Notes: generated from the letters alone by a model not told the origin. 51,891 bases of DNA from Chrysophaeum taylorii (GCA_029834535.1 JAQMWT010000243.1:1-51891), one strand, 5' to 3'; counted from the first letter of the stretch, positions 28,844 through 38,374 are shown. A program made the numbers and translations.

Positions 28844-31364
28844 GGGCGCGTAAGCGGTGATTGGGAAAGCAATGTTGTGTTGAACCTGAAACAATAGATG
28901 TTCGGGTGGGTATCGTACTGTGCATCAAGCGATCGTGCATCTCAGTTGACCGTGTGTGTACCATGAAGATGGCACAATGTTGGTACTCTAAACCGAGAGG
29001 GGCGGCGAGCGTGCCGTCGCGAGTGCGCAGGAGCCTGTGCGGTGCCTGGGCTGTAATCGGAATATGACGTATGACGTCATACAAGGCGATGGGAGTTGAA
29101 TCCGACGTGATGCGACTGGCTAACAGTGCCGGGAGCAGCATGTCGGGGGTAACGCTCAGAGATGAGGGTGGAATGCAGTCCACGTCGATCTTGGTTGCCG
29201 CGTATGGCGGTACCATGAGCGTAAACGTCTGACATGAAGGAAATGCTTGTGTCCCAAACGAGAATGCAGGTATAGTCGCATGGGATGGTTACACCTTGTT
29301 TCTGCTGCAGTCAAGAGCCATGGAGGAAACCAATGGAGAAACCATGAGCATATAGGTGGCGTCTGGCGGCCAAGGTTCCTGTGTGATAGGCTGAGTTGGA
29401 TCCAATATAGGGTTCATGCTCGGGGATGACTCAAGCGGTGCGATGAGTTCGTGCTCGAGATCATAGTCGTCCAATAGATGACATAAGGTGGTCTCGAAGG
29501 AGCGATGCATCGACCTGGTGTCAGGGGAGACCGAGGTGGTACAGTGACCTGCCTGGCTGAGGTAGCCGTGCTGGTAGATTCCAGCGGGTGCGCATAACTC
29601 TGGCGAGTGCTGACATTGGCTAGTGCCTGATCTGCAGTCATGCAGGGAGGCGAGATCGTCTGTGCTGGCGCGGATTGCAGCGGCAGGGGCGGGTCAGGTG
29701 CCTGGGAGGCTGGAAGGCGGCCTTTGTCTTCCAGAGCGAAGGGAGCAAGCGAAGCTGTAGCTTCATCTCATCGTGATCAGATAGGCGCAATGAGCTAGTG
29801 CGCGTAATCTAACTAACTAACTTCAGACCTCTCCCGAGCATGGGAGCCAGGCCGGACCGACAGGAGCCAGTCCGGAATCACGGGCCTGTAGACGAGGAGC
29901 GCCGAAAGGTCGGTCGGCGGAGAGTGACCATCAAGCTTGTCGCCATGCGACGAGGAGACCGCGATGTGACTGACAACCAACTCGTCGATAACCTTCCGTC
30001 TTCGCCCCCCGGCCATACCCCGTCCCACTGCGAACGTTCCGGCTGCCAACCGGCCCGCCCGGGAGGCGAATAGGTGCCAACCTACGCCGGGAGGGCGGAT
30101 GTCCTCGCAAGGCTCAGGATTCATGAGGCGCCGTCCTCCATCGCAACCGCAGTCGGCGATCAGGGTAAAGGTAATCGTGGTGCGCTTACCTGTATCTTCG
30201 TGATGTACCTGTGCGTCCTGCGGTGGTGCTTCTGCGAGCGGGACATGTCAGAAGGACTGATTCATCATGGGGTGCATCAGCTATGAATGAGACAGGAGCC
30301 AGTAGCAGTGCAAGGTCGAGTGACTGGACGTATGCTTTGTTGAGCGATTGAACGTTGGACCTGGGCATTGTCTGCTTAGTCTGGAACCGTGCTGTGCAGC
30401 TGGTTGGCATTGTCTCGTCTGCTACATCAATGGGCTGACAGGTGTAGCTAGCCTTTGTAGTCTTATCTTTCGTCTTGGCGTCCAAGAGAGACTGCGAGAT
30501 AGTAGTCGTTGCTATGTGCGAGACTAGAAGTAGATGTTGAGCAGCTGTGGGAAGCTGAATGCTTACTTGTCTGGCAGTTTCTGTTGCTGGGGAGTTCCAG
30601 TGACATTGTCGCGTAGCGTCAGACGTCTTGGCATTGTGGATTGCCAAAAAGTCATTCGTAAGTTTGACGTCGGGAAATGCTTCGAAAGACCTGAGAGGTC
30701 ACCAATTGATATACGCCCTCGTAAGGCGTGCGCGAAGGCGGTGACACTGAGAGCATCGATAAGCGGGTCATGCGCCAAGAGCAAAATCGCGTAATGCGAG
30801 TGTTCCGAAATCAGCGCCAAAATGGGTATGGCGCGCGGCTGACCTGTCTGCGAGGTAGTGCAGATGGGCGCACGAGCTGAGATCCCGTGGGGGAGAATAT
30901 CCGGCCTGGAATGCGTGGGGTCCAGTGCGGGAAATCGAAAGGGGGGATCGCCGAAGGAGAGTGCGAGTTCGCTGGGGTCATAGTGCGTGAGTGCAGTAGA
31001 GCCAAGGGCGATGGAAGGGTCAGTCATGCTGGGTGCATCCTCAATGGCGGAGATGCGGGGACCAGAGCAGCGAGTGCCGTAGTGACCAGGGTTGCCCATA
31101 GGCGTATAATGCATTCAAAGGTGCGGGCATATGACTGGTGTCCTCGAATGAGGAGTGACGTGCCGAGTGATAAGACGCTGTTGAAGGAGGCATCGTGCGT
31201 GGCGATTGCGTATGTCTTCGGTGGAGCCGGCAGCTGGCATGGAACATTCGTCGTACATTCCTGTTATGCGAAAATGCTGACAGAAGCGGTTCGGGTGGAG
31301 CGAGTCTGTGCAGTGCGCGCGGACTATGTTTCCTGATAGCGCAACATCGATTTTCCGGAGGCAT
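28844..31364 (-). pseudogene. Degenerate relative of the copia-borne C5-MTase (interrupted)
   Basis: Read on the minus strand. RGRISIGDLSGLSKHFPTSN (about 30740) occupies the position of the copia enzyme's motif IV region. GYLSQAGHCTTSVSPDTR continuing to DDYDLEHE (about 29570-29450) lines up residue for residue, with equal spacing, with GYFRHSGVYNASAFGDAI...NGYNLEK (motifs VII-VIII). NPILDPTQPITQEPW matches SPLLDPSHTIPEDLW, and QTFTLMVP matches QTFSLNVP in the target-recognition part. The catalytic Cys, ENV and QxRxR residues are not conserved, so enzymatic function is doubtful. A short LINE derivative splits it at 29808-30179, and an LTR truncates it before motif X. Similarity is by eye. 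Confidence 0.5.
29808..30179 (-). mobile_element. Short non-autonomous LINE derivative (second copy, ~370 bp)
   Basis: On the minus strand its 5' end shares GTTGCGATGGAGGACGGCGC and TCGCCTCCCGGG..GGCCGGTT with the start of the full LINE (34.37-34.47 kb). Its 3' end shares the hairpin region, CTGGCTCCCATGC, GGGAGAGG and a (TTAG)n tail with the LINE 3' end. The middle (about 200 bp) is unrelated to the LINE. Flanks GTGCGCGTAA (29798-29807) and GTGCGCTTAC (30180-30189) look like a target-site duplication. It would move using the LINE's enzyme. Confidence 0.72.
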
Positions 31365-32558
31365 CGTAGGTGTGTGGCGTCCAGAAGAGAGCTATGCAAG
31401 CGGACATAAAGGACCGAAGTGGTCGCAATAGAAGCGTGCACAGTTTGCGGCTGATCGGAGCGTTCGTAACTCTCGCAATCTGTATCTGTGATTGCGGCCA
31501 TGATGGAGCCTTGCCAAAAGCTTGGTCGCGGTGAGATGTAAGGGTCGGCATCCGAAAGGCATGCGCCCTCGGACTGAGAGTTGAAGCGCGGGTGATCATG
31601 TGCTGCGACTGATGCTCGTGCGATGACATCCATCGAATCGCAACTTGGTGATCGCAGATGGGTCCATGTAACCTGCCGAGCAGTGTCATCCAGTGCATCC
31701 GGCCGGGAAGGTGGATGATGGGTGCAGCAGTAAGTGCCGGTGAGCGGCAGTGCGTGCCTGTCTTCAGAGAGAGAAGACAGCGAGGTGGAACCAGCTTTGA
31801 AGTGATCGGGAGCGACTGATCGGGAGATATCGAACAAGGCGGGAGTACCTGGTGAATCTGAGCTGATACCTGCAGGTGCGGTGAGTTCCTGCGAGTATGG
31901 TGACCGTGGGGCCGTCGACAGCGCGTCTTGTCCCTGCGGATGCGGCATAGCGGGGTCATTGGTGATGGCGCGTGGATCAGGTGGTTGATTGGGAATGGTC
32001 GGGGAGACCATTTTCGAGATAAGTGACATTGGACTTGCTTCTTCACTGTACGCATCAGACCAGAGGGCGGAATTCGAGAGGATGTCGTCAGTAGCCAGCG
32101 GCTCTCTTGCCTGGGGCATTGAAGACGTTGGGGCCATGGATCCTTGAGTGTGGTTGCCATTGTCGATGTAGGCGTAATACTCGGGAACATCTCGAAGTGT
32201 CTTGTTCGTTGACTTGTCGACCGTGGGAACGAGGTGGCTCGGCGTTCCGTCGGCAAGGCTGCTTCCTGGGCCGTTGTGCCCGAAGAGAAAATTAGCCCTT
32301 GTGCATGTCTTGGCAGCATGATGGTGGTCATGACCATCAGGGAGAGAGCTGTTGGTCGATGATTTGGGATTTGTCGACTTTTGGTCTTCGTTGTTTTGCT
32401 TATTGGTTTCGCTTTGCACGTCATCAGGGCTGCTGTCTGGACCGTTGTGCCCAAAGAGAGAGGAAGCCCTTGTGCATGCCGTGGCAGCGTGATGGTGTTC
32501 GTTACCATCGTGGATAGAGCAGTCTCTTGCTGATTCCGAAGTTGTCGAGTCTTTATCT
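31115..32558 (-). CDS. ORF after Gag with duplicated His/Cys motif (LTR element)
   Basis: The frame is open immediately after the Gag stop TAA (32561-32563) and in the same frame as Gag, ending at 31115. No ATG is needed if the Gag stop is read through. Two copies of a ~56-residue repeat lie at its start, each containing HHHAA, CTRA and LFGHNGP in that order. The DNA shows the same ~168-bp tandem duplication (about 32262-32395 and 32430-32565). The remainder is Ser/Thr/Pro/Asp-rich and unrecognised. The C-terminal end merges with the methyltransferase-like region in other frames. Confidence 0.45.
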
Positions 32559-32560
32559 TG

Positions 32561-33940
32561 TTAGTCTAGTTCATTGTGTGACTTTGCACGTGGAGAACGT
32601 CGCCGGTGGTAGGGGCACGGTCGCCGGTGTTGGATGTACGCCCTCGCAACTCGAACGCGGGGATGTGGTCGAGTTGGTATGAACCAGGTGGCCAAGGAGG
32701 CGAGCGGGTGCAAAGTGGGACTGTGAGTGCCAGAGACGCGAAGAGTGATTTGGCAGAGGAGGAGGGGCCAGAGATGGCGGGGGGTTTGAGAACAGAAAGG
32801 CGGAGCGGGCGGTGAACCAGGAGAACCGGGTCCGGGGGGTCCGTGGAAATGGTGGTGGTACGCGGGTAGGAGCGGGAGAGGGGCATCGGAGGTTGGCTCG
32901 GAAGGGGATGAAGGGAGGTGATGGATGGGAAAAGGAGGTGGAAGCTGCAATGCAGCATCTTGGGTAGGCTTGGTGGAATCCAAGGAGGCAAGAATGGTGT
33001 GGAGGACCGCGTGGGTTTCGGAGTGGGAGTTGCGGATGTCAGCGTGGGCAGTTTCGAGTGCCTTGAGCTGGGAGTCCTCGAGATGGAGTTCAGCGTGGGT
33101 GGAGACCAGTTCGTCGGCTTGGGTGGCGAGCTTGGCGGTGGCGGAGGCTAAGGCAGCGTCGGTGAGGGTGAGTGTGGTGGTGACGGAGGCCAAAGCGTTT
33201 TCCTTGAGGGTGGGCGTGGCCTTGGTTGCGGCCAAGTCGGCGGTTTGGGAGTCGAGTGCAGCCTGGGTGGTGGCTAACTCGCGTTGGAGCGCAGACGGAG
33301 GTGCATTGGAACTTGGAAAAAGAAGGTGGAGTGATGCTTGGGTGGTGACGGGAGAAGGGTCGTAGCCGTGGAGTGCGTAATCACGCGGGTGTAGGTGAAA
33401 ATCGGGGGGACAGCGACTTTCGAAAGGTGAGGAAGATCGGGCAGGAGGGTCCGATGATGAAGCGGCAGGAGCTTGAGCCGCGGTGGGGGCTTGATGGTGA
33501 ATGAAGGTGCCGGGGCCGTCATGGCCGTAGGTGGCATGATCGTAGGGAAGGGAATGAGTGTTGCAGCGAGCGGATGGACGAGGATGTTGGGGAACTTGAA
33601 GAGATGGTGAAGGGGGAGTCGCCGATAGTGAGGAGTTAGGCTCCAGTGAAGGAGGTGGAGGCTCCGGTGGAGTTCGTGGAGTGAAGGGGGTAATGAAGCG
33701 TGGTGGTGGTGGTGGAGTGTTCAACATCGCTGGTGCGATATTCGAACAAGTTGGAGTGTCCTCGTGAATGTGGGGTGCGCCAGGTTGTGGAGTAGCCGTG
33801 GCTATACCGGGGTCTGGAGTGACGGCTGTGAGGGCCGTGACTTTGACGTGGGGTGTTTGACATCCGGCGGGGTGGACGGCAGAAGGTGGTGGTTGTCCAT
33901 TTTCGAGAACTTGTCGGACAGCAGGAGGGGGGGTGACCAT
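32561..33940 (-). CDS. Gag-like protein with coiled coil (minus-strand LTR element)
   Basis: 459 codons open without interruption; the local start is an internal GTG, and the N-terminus continues upstream in other frames. Pro/Thr-rich first third (TPPPPPRFITPFTPRTPPEP). Then a heptad-like Ala/Thr/Leu coiled coil of about 100 residues (ELATTQAALDSQTADLAATK, DAALASATAKLATQADELVS). Then a Pro-rich stretch (LPAYHHHFHGPPGPGSPGS) and a basic tail (RRRSPRAKSHNELD). No zinc knuckle. It lies downstream of an LTR and leader and upstream of further element ORFs, hence Gag-like. The composition is low complexity, so homology is unproven. Confidence 0.5.
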   Translation of the reverse strand: MVTPPPAVRQVLENGQPPPSAVHPAGCQTPHVKVTALTAVTPDPGIATATPQPGAPHIHEDTPTCSNIAPAMLNTPPPPPRFITPFTPRTPPEPPPPSLEPNSSLSATPPSPSLQVPQHPRPSARCNTHSLPYDHATYGHDGPGTFIHHQAPTAAQAPAASSSDPPARSSSPFESRCPPDFHLHPRDYALHGYDPSPVTTQASLHLLFPSSNAPPSALQRELATTQAALDSQTADLAATKATPTLKENALASVTTTLTLTDAALASATAKLATQADELVSTHAELHLEDSQLKALETAHADIRNSHSETHAVLHTILASLDSTKPTQDAALQLPPPFPIHHLPSSPSEPTSDAPLPLLPAYHHHFHGPPGPGSPGSPPAPPFCSQTPRHLWPLLLCQITLRVSGTHSPTLHPLASLATWFIPTRPHPRVRVARAYIQHRRPCPYHRRRSPRAKSHNELD

Positions 33941-34303
33941 CGAGACAGTCGGGTCTTGGGTCGCAACTTCGTCGGGTCTTGGGTCGCAACTTCGAGGGAA
34001 GTTTGCTTGAGGGGGGTTTGCTCAAGAAGAGCTAGTGGGAAAGCCTGTTCAAGTTGCTCGTCCTGGTCGAGTTGCTCATCGAGGTCGAGTCTATATTTTG
34101 CGAACATTGCTATGATGTACATGATCAATTCGAGATATTGCCAGCGCAAGAGAGCGTTTTCTCTTGGTATATTTGGCCAGAACCGGACAGCACATTGTTT
34201 TGATTTCATCCACCTTTGCGCAGATTCCAGATCCTTTTTTGGCGAATTGCGTCGCTAATTCCAGACTCAGACTTGTGACGGGGTCTTGAGTCGCCATTTT
34301 TTG
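33802..34303 (-). pseudogene. N-terminal part of the same Gag-like protein
   Basis: Starts at ATG about 34300 (MATQDPVTSLSLELATQFAK), then changes frame at about 34205 to NIPRENALLRWQYLELIMYI, AKYRLDLDEQLDQDEQ and TSLEVATQDPTKLRPKTR. It joins the long Gag frame at about 33945 through another small indel. A duplicated (V)ATQDP element occurs at both ends. The AT-rich leader on its right is where the LINE inserted. Confidence 0.45.
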
Positions 34304-34496
34304 GGGTTGCGTTTTGCGCTGTTGCTTGGTTGCTTTCACACCTGCGATCGTTAACCTTATGGTTGCGATGGAGGACGGCGCCTAATACGCTTGCTCCCTA
34401 CGGCGGCCCCGGCCGTCCCGGAGTGAGACGGTGCCTGCTCGCCTCCCGGGCTGGCCGGTTAGCACCCGGAAAGTCTGCGCTGGGATGGGGTTCGCT

Positions 34497-36138
34497 CGGT
34501 TGGGTAGAACGCGACGGACGGGTCGATTATTCGTGGACCAGAACGTTCGCGGTCTGCGACGCAACGAGACGAAGGAAGAGTTGTTCGCATCTTTACGGCG
34601 GCGGGACATCTTCGCGCCACGTTGCAGGAGATATGGCTCACCAGCAACGAGTCGCTCGAGCGACACGGCTACGTCGCTGTTTGTTCCGGTTTGGCAGCCT
34701 CCGAGCAGCCTTCCCGCGGCAGCCAAGGTGTGGCCGTGGTGCTGTCCCCTGCTGCGCAACACGCGTGGCACGCGAGCGGCAGCACCGTTATCCGCGCATC
34801 TGCGCGAGTTATTGCGCTGCGACTCGATGTCCAGGACGATGACGATCGAGACCTCGGCCTCTTCGTCATGAGCGCTTACGCTCCTGTCGGAACCGCGCCT
34901 GACGAGAAGTGGGACGCGTTCTTCGACGACACTGACCTTGCGCTTCAAGCGCGGCGGCCGGACGACATCCTCGTCCTGGGGATGGACGGGAACGCCGCTC
35001 TTGGCGTGCGCTCCAAGTACGTCGTCGACGGCCCCTGTGGGCCCTACGGGGCGCCTTACGTCAACAACGCTGGCCGCCGTCTCCACACGTTCCTCGCAAC
35101 ACGGCGTCTGGCGTCGGTCGGCACGTTCTTCCGCAAGCGCACCTACGCGTCGTGGCTGCACCCGCGCTCCTGGAAGACGTACCAGCTCGATCACATGATC
35201 TCACGGCGGCGCGACGTGCACCGGTTCGCTGATGTGGGTTTGACCAGCAACCTCGTGGACTCGGACCACCGCGCTCTCAAGTGCATCCTGCGCGTCAAAG
35301 TCCGCCTCGCACGGCCTCCTGGCACACGGCCCTCTCTGGCGCGCCTCGACTACGCTCCCCTGCGCTCAGAAAGCACGCGCTTCGGATTCCGGCGCCGGTG
35401 GTGCTCGAAAGTGCTCGACATCTTCGGCTTGGGCCGTGGGTCACATGACGACGCGACCGACGACGCACCGACCGACGCCACGGACGGGGTAACCGACGCC
35501 GACCAGGGCTCGCCGTCCTCGCCGTACTCCCGCCTTGCGCGGGCGGCGGCCTCGGCCTCTGACGCCTTACTGCCGAAGATCCGACGCCTCCGACCCGGAT
35601 GGTTTGAGGACGCGGCGGAAGAGCTCCAGCCTCTGATCGAGCGACGCAACTCCCTCCACGCGTTTGTGCTCTCGCTCGGTGCACGGCGCCGTCTTCGCTC
35701 GGCGTCCACGGTCCTCAACGACCTTCGGGCGATCAAGTCGCGGCTCGCGAAGGCCGTAGCACGGGCGAAAGAGCGATGGATTACTCGTCTGTGTGCCGGA
35801 CTCAACGCGGGAAGCGAGTCGCTCGGCGGCACCTCGAAATACTGGAATACGGTCGGACGGCTCCGACGCGGTCTCACGAAGACCACATTGGCTAGGCAGG
35901 TACAGATGACGAAGGCCGACGGTAGCAGGTGCTCGTCGCCACAGGAGAACGCCGACGTGTTCAAGGCGCACTTCAAGCAGCTCTACAGTCGACAAGCTCG
36001 CTACGACCCCACCGTGATCAACGACGTTGGCCAGTTGCCGATCCGTCCGGAACTCGGGGAACCACCGACGCATGAGGAGATAAAACGGGCCGTTGGTCAG
36101 CTGAACTGCACCGCGCCCGGCGAATCGGGCCTGCGCGC
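34497..36138 (+). pseudogene. LINE apurinic-like endonuclease domain and spacer to RT
   Basis: The N-terminal residue box DQNVRGLRRNETKEELFA (about 34535) is in one frame. After a one-base change at about 34605 come LQEIWLTSNESLERHGY (catalytic Glu), LFVMSAYAPVG, DDILVLGMDGNAALG (Asp/Asn of the active site), YQLDHMISRR and SDHRALKCIL (the final SDH). These are the motifs of exonuclease-endonuclease-phosphatase enzymes that nick target DNA for target-primed reverse transcription. A basic spacer follows (GARRRLRSASTVLNDLRAIK). The frame ends at about 36138, where the second LINE copy has two more bases. Confidence 0.88.
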
Positions 36139-37280
36139 GGGTCTGGAAGGCGCTCGCCACCGACGCTCGCACGCTCCCGCCGTTGGAGCGTGTAGTCCTC
36201 GAGTTCTGGGAGTCCGAAGTCCAGCCGGCCGAGTGGGACGCAGGCCTCCTCGGGATTCTCCCCAAGAAGGGGGACCTCTCCCTGCCGGGCAACTACCGCG
36301 GGATCATGATGCTCGAGGTCGCGCAGGGGATCGTTTCGAACATCGTCCGTGCGCGACTCAACGTCATCTGCGGGGCCCTCGATCACGAGTCCCAACGTGG
36401 ATTCCGACCCGAGCGCGGTACGTCCGACGCCACCTTCTCGCTCAAGCTGGCGCTGAAGAAACGGCGTGAGCACGGTCAGGACTCGTGGGTACTGTTCATC
36501 GATTTCGTTAAGGCGTTCGACCGCGTCCCGCGAGAGCTTCTCTGGGAGGTGCTCCTGAAGTTCGGCGTCCCGCCGAAGCTCGTCGAAGTCATCAAGGGCC
36601 TCCACCGAATCCAGGTCCACTTCTCGGTCAGCGGTGTCGTCGCATCGGCTGACTCGATCATCGGCGTCTAGCAGGGCGACGTCCTCGGCCCCGTCCTGTT
36701 CGAGCTGTTCATGGCGGCACTGACGACGTCGTTTCGACGACGCCATGGCCGCGCCCCGTGTGTCTACCGTACGCGGGAGGACTTTCAGATGACGAACCGG
36801 GGTTGGTCCGCTCGCGGCGACGAGTTTCCCTTCGATGAATCGGCGTACGCCGACGACGTCGCCTTTCTCTTCTGGGACCGCCACATCGCCGCCAACGAGA
36901 CACCGCGCCTCATCGAACACTGCGACGCCTGGGGCATGGAGGTGCATTGCGGCAACCGACACACGAAGGCGGCGTCCAAAACGGAGATGCTGTTCGTCGC
37001 TCGCCCGGCACACCTGTACGGCGACCCAAAGTCGTTCGACGACACGGACCTCTCGGACATCGAGCTCGGGCGCGGCCGCTTCATACCGGTCGTCGACCAG
37101 TTTAAGTACCTCGGCTCGGTCCTCTCGCGCGACTGCCGCGACGACTCAGACGTCGACGCGCGGATCAAGAAGGCGTCTCAGGCCTTCGGTGCCTTGCGGG
37201 ACTGCATCTTCGCCTCGAAGTCCGTCTCTGCTCGCGCCAAGCGCCTCGTCTATGTCTCGCTCGTCCTGGCCACCCTCCTT
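36139..37280 (+). pseudogene. LINE reverse transcriptase domain
   Basis: Motifs in order: LLGILPKKGDLSLPGNYRGI, RGFRPERGTSDATFSL, WVLFIDFVKAFDRVPRELLW (catalytic Asp of motif A), GV-stop-QGDVLGPVLFELF (motif B), ESAYADDVAFLFWD (catalytic YADD) and FKYLGSVLSRDCRDDSDVDA. TAG at 36669-36671 replaces the Lys codon (AAG) present in the other LINE copy at about 50857, so it is a copy-specific nonsense mutation. The coding sequence is interrupted at 37280 by a 272-bp LINE derivative. Confidence 0.92.
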
Positions 37281-37552
37281 CTAACTAACTAACTAATTTC
37301 AGGCCTCTCCCGAGCATGGGAGCCAGGCCGGACCGGCAGGAGCCGGTCCGGAATCACAGAGAAAATTCACGCAGTTGGGGCAGAGGCGAGGGACGAGGAC
37401 GGACTGGTTGATGGTGGACCGCCACTGCGCGCGGTCTTGTGCGAGGTCGTGCAAAAGCGTCGCAGGCCGCGGACGTGTTGGTCCACGAACAATCGACCAG
37501 TCCGTCGCGTTCTGCCCAACCGAGCGAACCCCATCCCAGCGCTGACTTTCCG
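37281..37552 (-). mobile_element. 272-bp non-autonomous LINE derivative inserted into the LINE
   Basis: On the minus strand, the first ~96 bp match LINE 34467-34562 (CGGAAAGTC.GCGCTGGG onward) and the last ~160 bp match LINE 37917-38075 including its hairpins and tail. It is thus a LINE with the interior deleted. Flanks CCACCCTCCTT (37270-37280) and CCATCCTCCTT (37553-37563) form a target-site duplication. The second LINE copy has the uninterrupted site GCCATCCTCCTTCACGG at 51481-51497, an empty allele that defines both borders. Confidence 0.9.
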
Positions 37553-37563
37553 CCATCCTCCTT

Positions 37564-37995
37564 CACGGTGCGGAATCGTGGTGCCTCACCGAGGTCCTGT
37601 TCCGCCGGCTGCGGTGTTTCCACGCGCAGTGCGCCCGCGTCATGTGTCGCGTGACCCGGAAGCACACCTGGCTCCACCACATCTCAACGGAGATCCTGCT
37701 GCGGCGCCTCGGCCTCGAGTCCATCGACGTCTACGTCACGCTCCGCCAGCTCCGCAGGGCCGGTCACGTCGCCCGCATGCCCTTCTCCCGACTCTCTCGC
37801 AAGATGCTCTCGTCTTGGGTCCGCTCCAAGCGCCCACCGGGGGCTCCGCAGATGACGTACGGGAGGACGCTTGCCAAGGCACTCCGGAAATGCGACATCC
37901 CCTTCAACTCGTGGCACGACCTCGCACAAGACCGCGCGCAGTGGCGGTCCGCCATCAACGCCTTTTCATCCCTCGCATCTACCCCAACTGTGTGA
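37564..37995 (+). pseudogene. LINE C-terminal region after RT
   Basis: Continues the RT protein beyond the insert: CRVTRKHTWLHHISTEILLR, LGLESIDVYVTLRQLRRAGH, VARMPFSRLSRKMLSSWV and LAQDRAQWRSAINAF. This conserved C-terminal block (LRQL.RAGHVARMP) is common in LINEs of protists. The frame stays open to TGA 37993-37995. No Cys/His zinc cluster is visible. Confidence 0.8.
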
Positions 37996-38077
37996 TTTTG
38001 CTCTGTGATCCTGGGCCGGCTCCTGCCGGCCCAGCCTGGCTCCCATGCCCGGGAGAGGTCCGAAGTGAGTTAGTTAG
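37996..38077 (+). promoter_or_regulatory. LINE 3' terminal double hairpin and tail
   Basis: CTGGGCCGGC-TCCT-GCCGGCCCAG (about 38012-38035) is a perfect 10-bp stem. CTCCC-ATGCCC-GGGAG follows at once, enclosed by GCCT/AGGT pairing, then GAAGTGAGTTAGTTAG. Both short derivatives keep the same two stems with compensating base changes, so this is probably the RNA element recognised by the reverse transcriptase. Confidence 0.75.
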
Positions 38078-38141
38078 TTTCACACTTGTTGCACCAGTAG
38101 CAGGCGATTATAATTGACGACGGTCTTAGAAACTTCAGGAA

Positions 38142-38254
38142 GTTCAGGAGATTGCTCTTACCTGGAAATCCTGGGTCTTTGTCCGAGACGTCGATCGAGA
38201 TCGATGTCTTTCGGAGGGACGTTTCTCTACCAGTACCGGAGTGGGCCCATAACC
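38142..38254 (-). repeat. Leader of the minus-strand LTR element (matches 28536-28648)
   Basis: Follows the LTR directly on the minus strand and matches the other leader copy base by base over about 110 bp. The segment 38089-38141 to its left has no counterpart. Confidence 0.6.
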
Positions 38255-38374
38255 TAGAGACACGTAAAAATCACTGTGCCCCTGGTAGAGAATGATGGCA
38301 GCGGCAGTGCCGATCTTACGCCCTGTCTCCAACGACACAAAGAGCAGCACGGTGTTCGACATTTTCTATCTCTA
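38255..38374 (-). repeat. 5' LTR of the minus-strand LTR element, internally deleted
   Basis: Keeps the TAGAGATAG start and GTGTCTCTA end, and the conserved CACCGTGCTGCTCTTTGTGT. It lacks about 70 bp around the C-tract present in the other copies. On its right it abuts a Helitron helicase fragment at CTCCCTGAC, which is an uninterrupted site in the other helicase units. Confidence 0.65.

Larger units (their letters stand above)
34345..38077 (+). mobile_element. LINE (non-LTR retrotransposon), EN-RT type, apparently full length
   Basis: Begins just after TTTCACACCTG (34334-34344) and ends in a (TTAG)n-type tail before TTTCACACTTG (38078-38088). These flanks are an 11-bp target-site duplication with one mismatch. 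It has one coding region (endonuclease, RT, C-terminal region); no ORF1 is seen. Length is 3.73 kb, or 3.45 kb without the 272-bp insert. It sits in the leader between LTR and Gag of the minus-strand LTR element. Confidence 0.85.

Noticed and set aside
28649..31364. 28649-28843 as the 3' LTR of the element with the large Gag
   Set aside because: It cuts an open methyltransferase-like frame, lacks the usual pre-LTR motif and is followed by the same leader as the 5' LTR at 38255, so a separate insertion is more likely.
34382..35194. 270-codon minus-strand ORF over the LINE endonuclease
   Set aside because: Antisense shadow in GC-rich coding DNA; the plus strand carries all endonuclease motifs.
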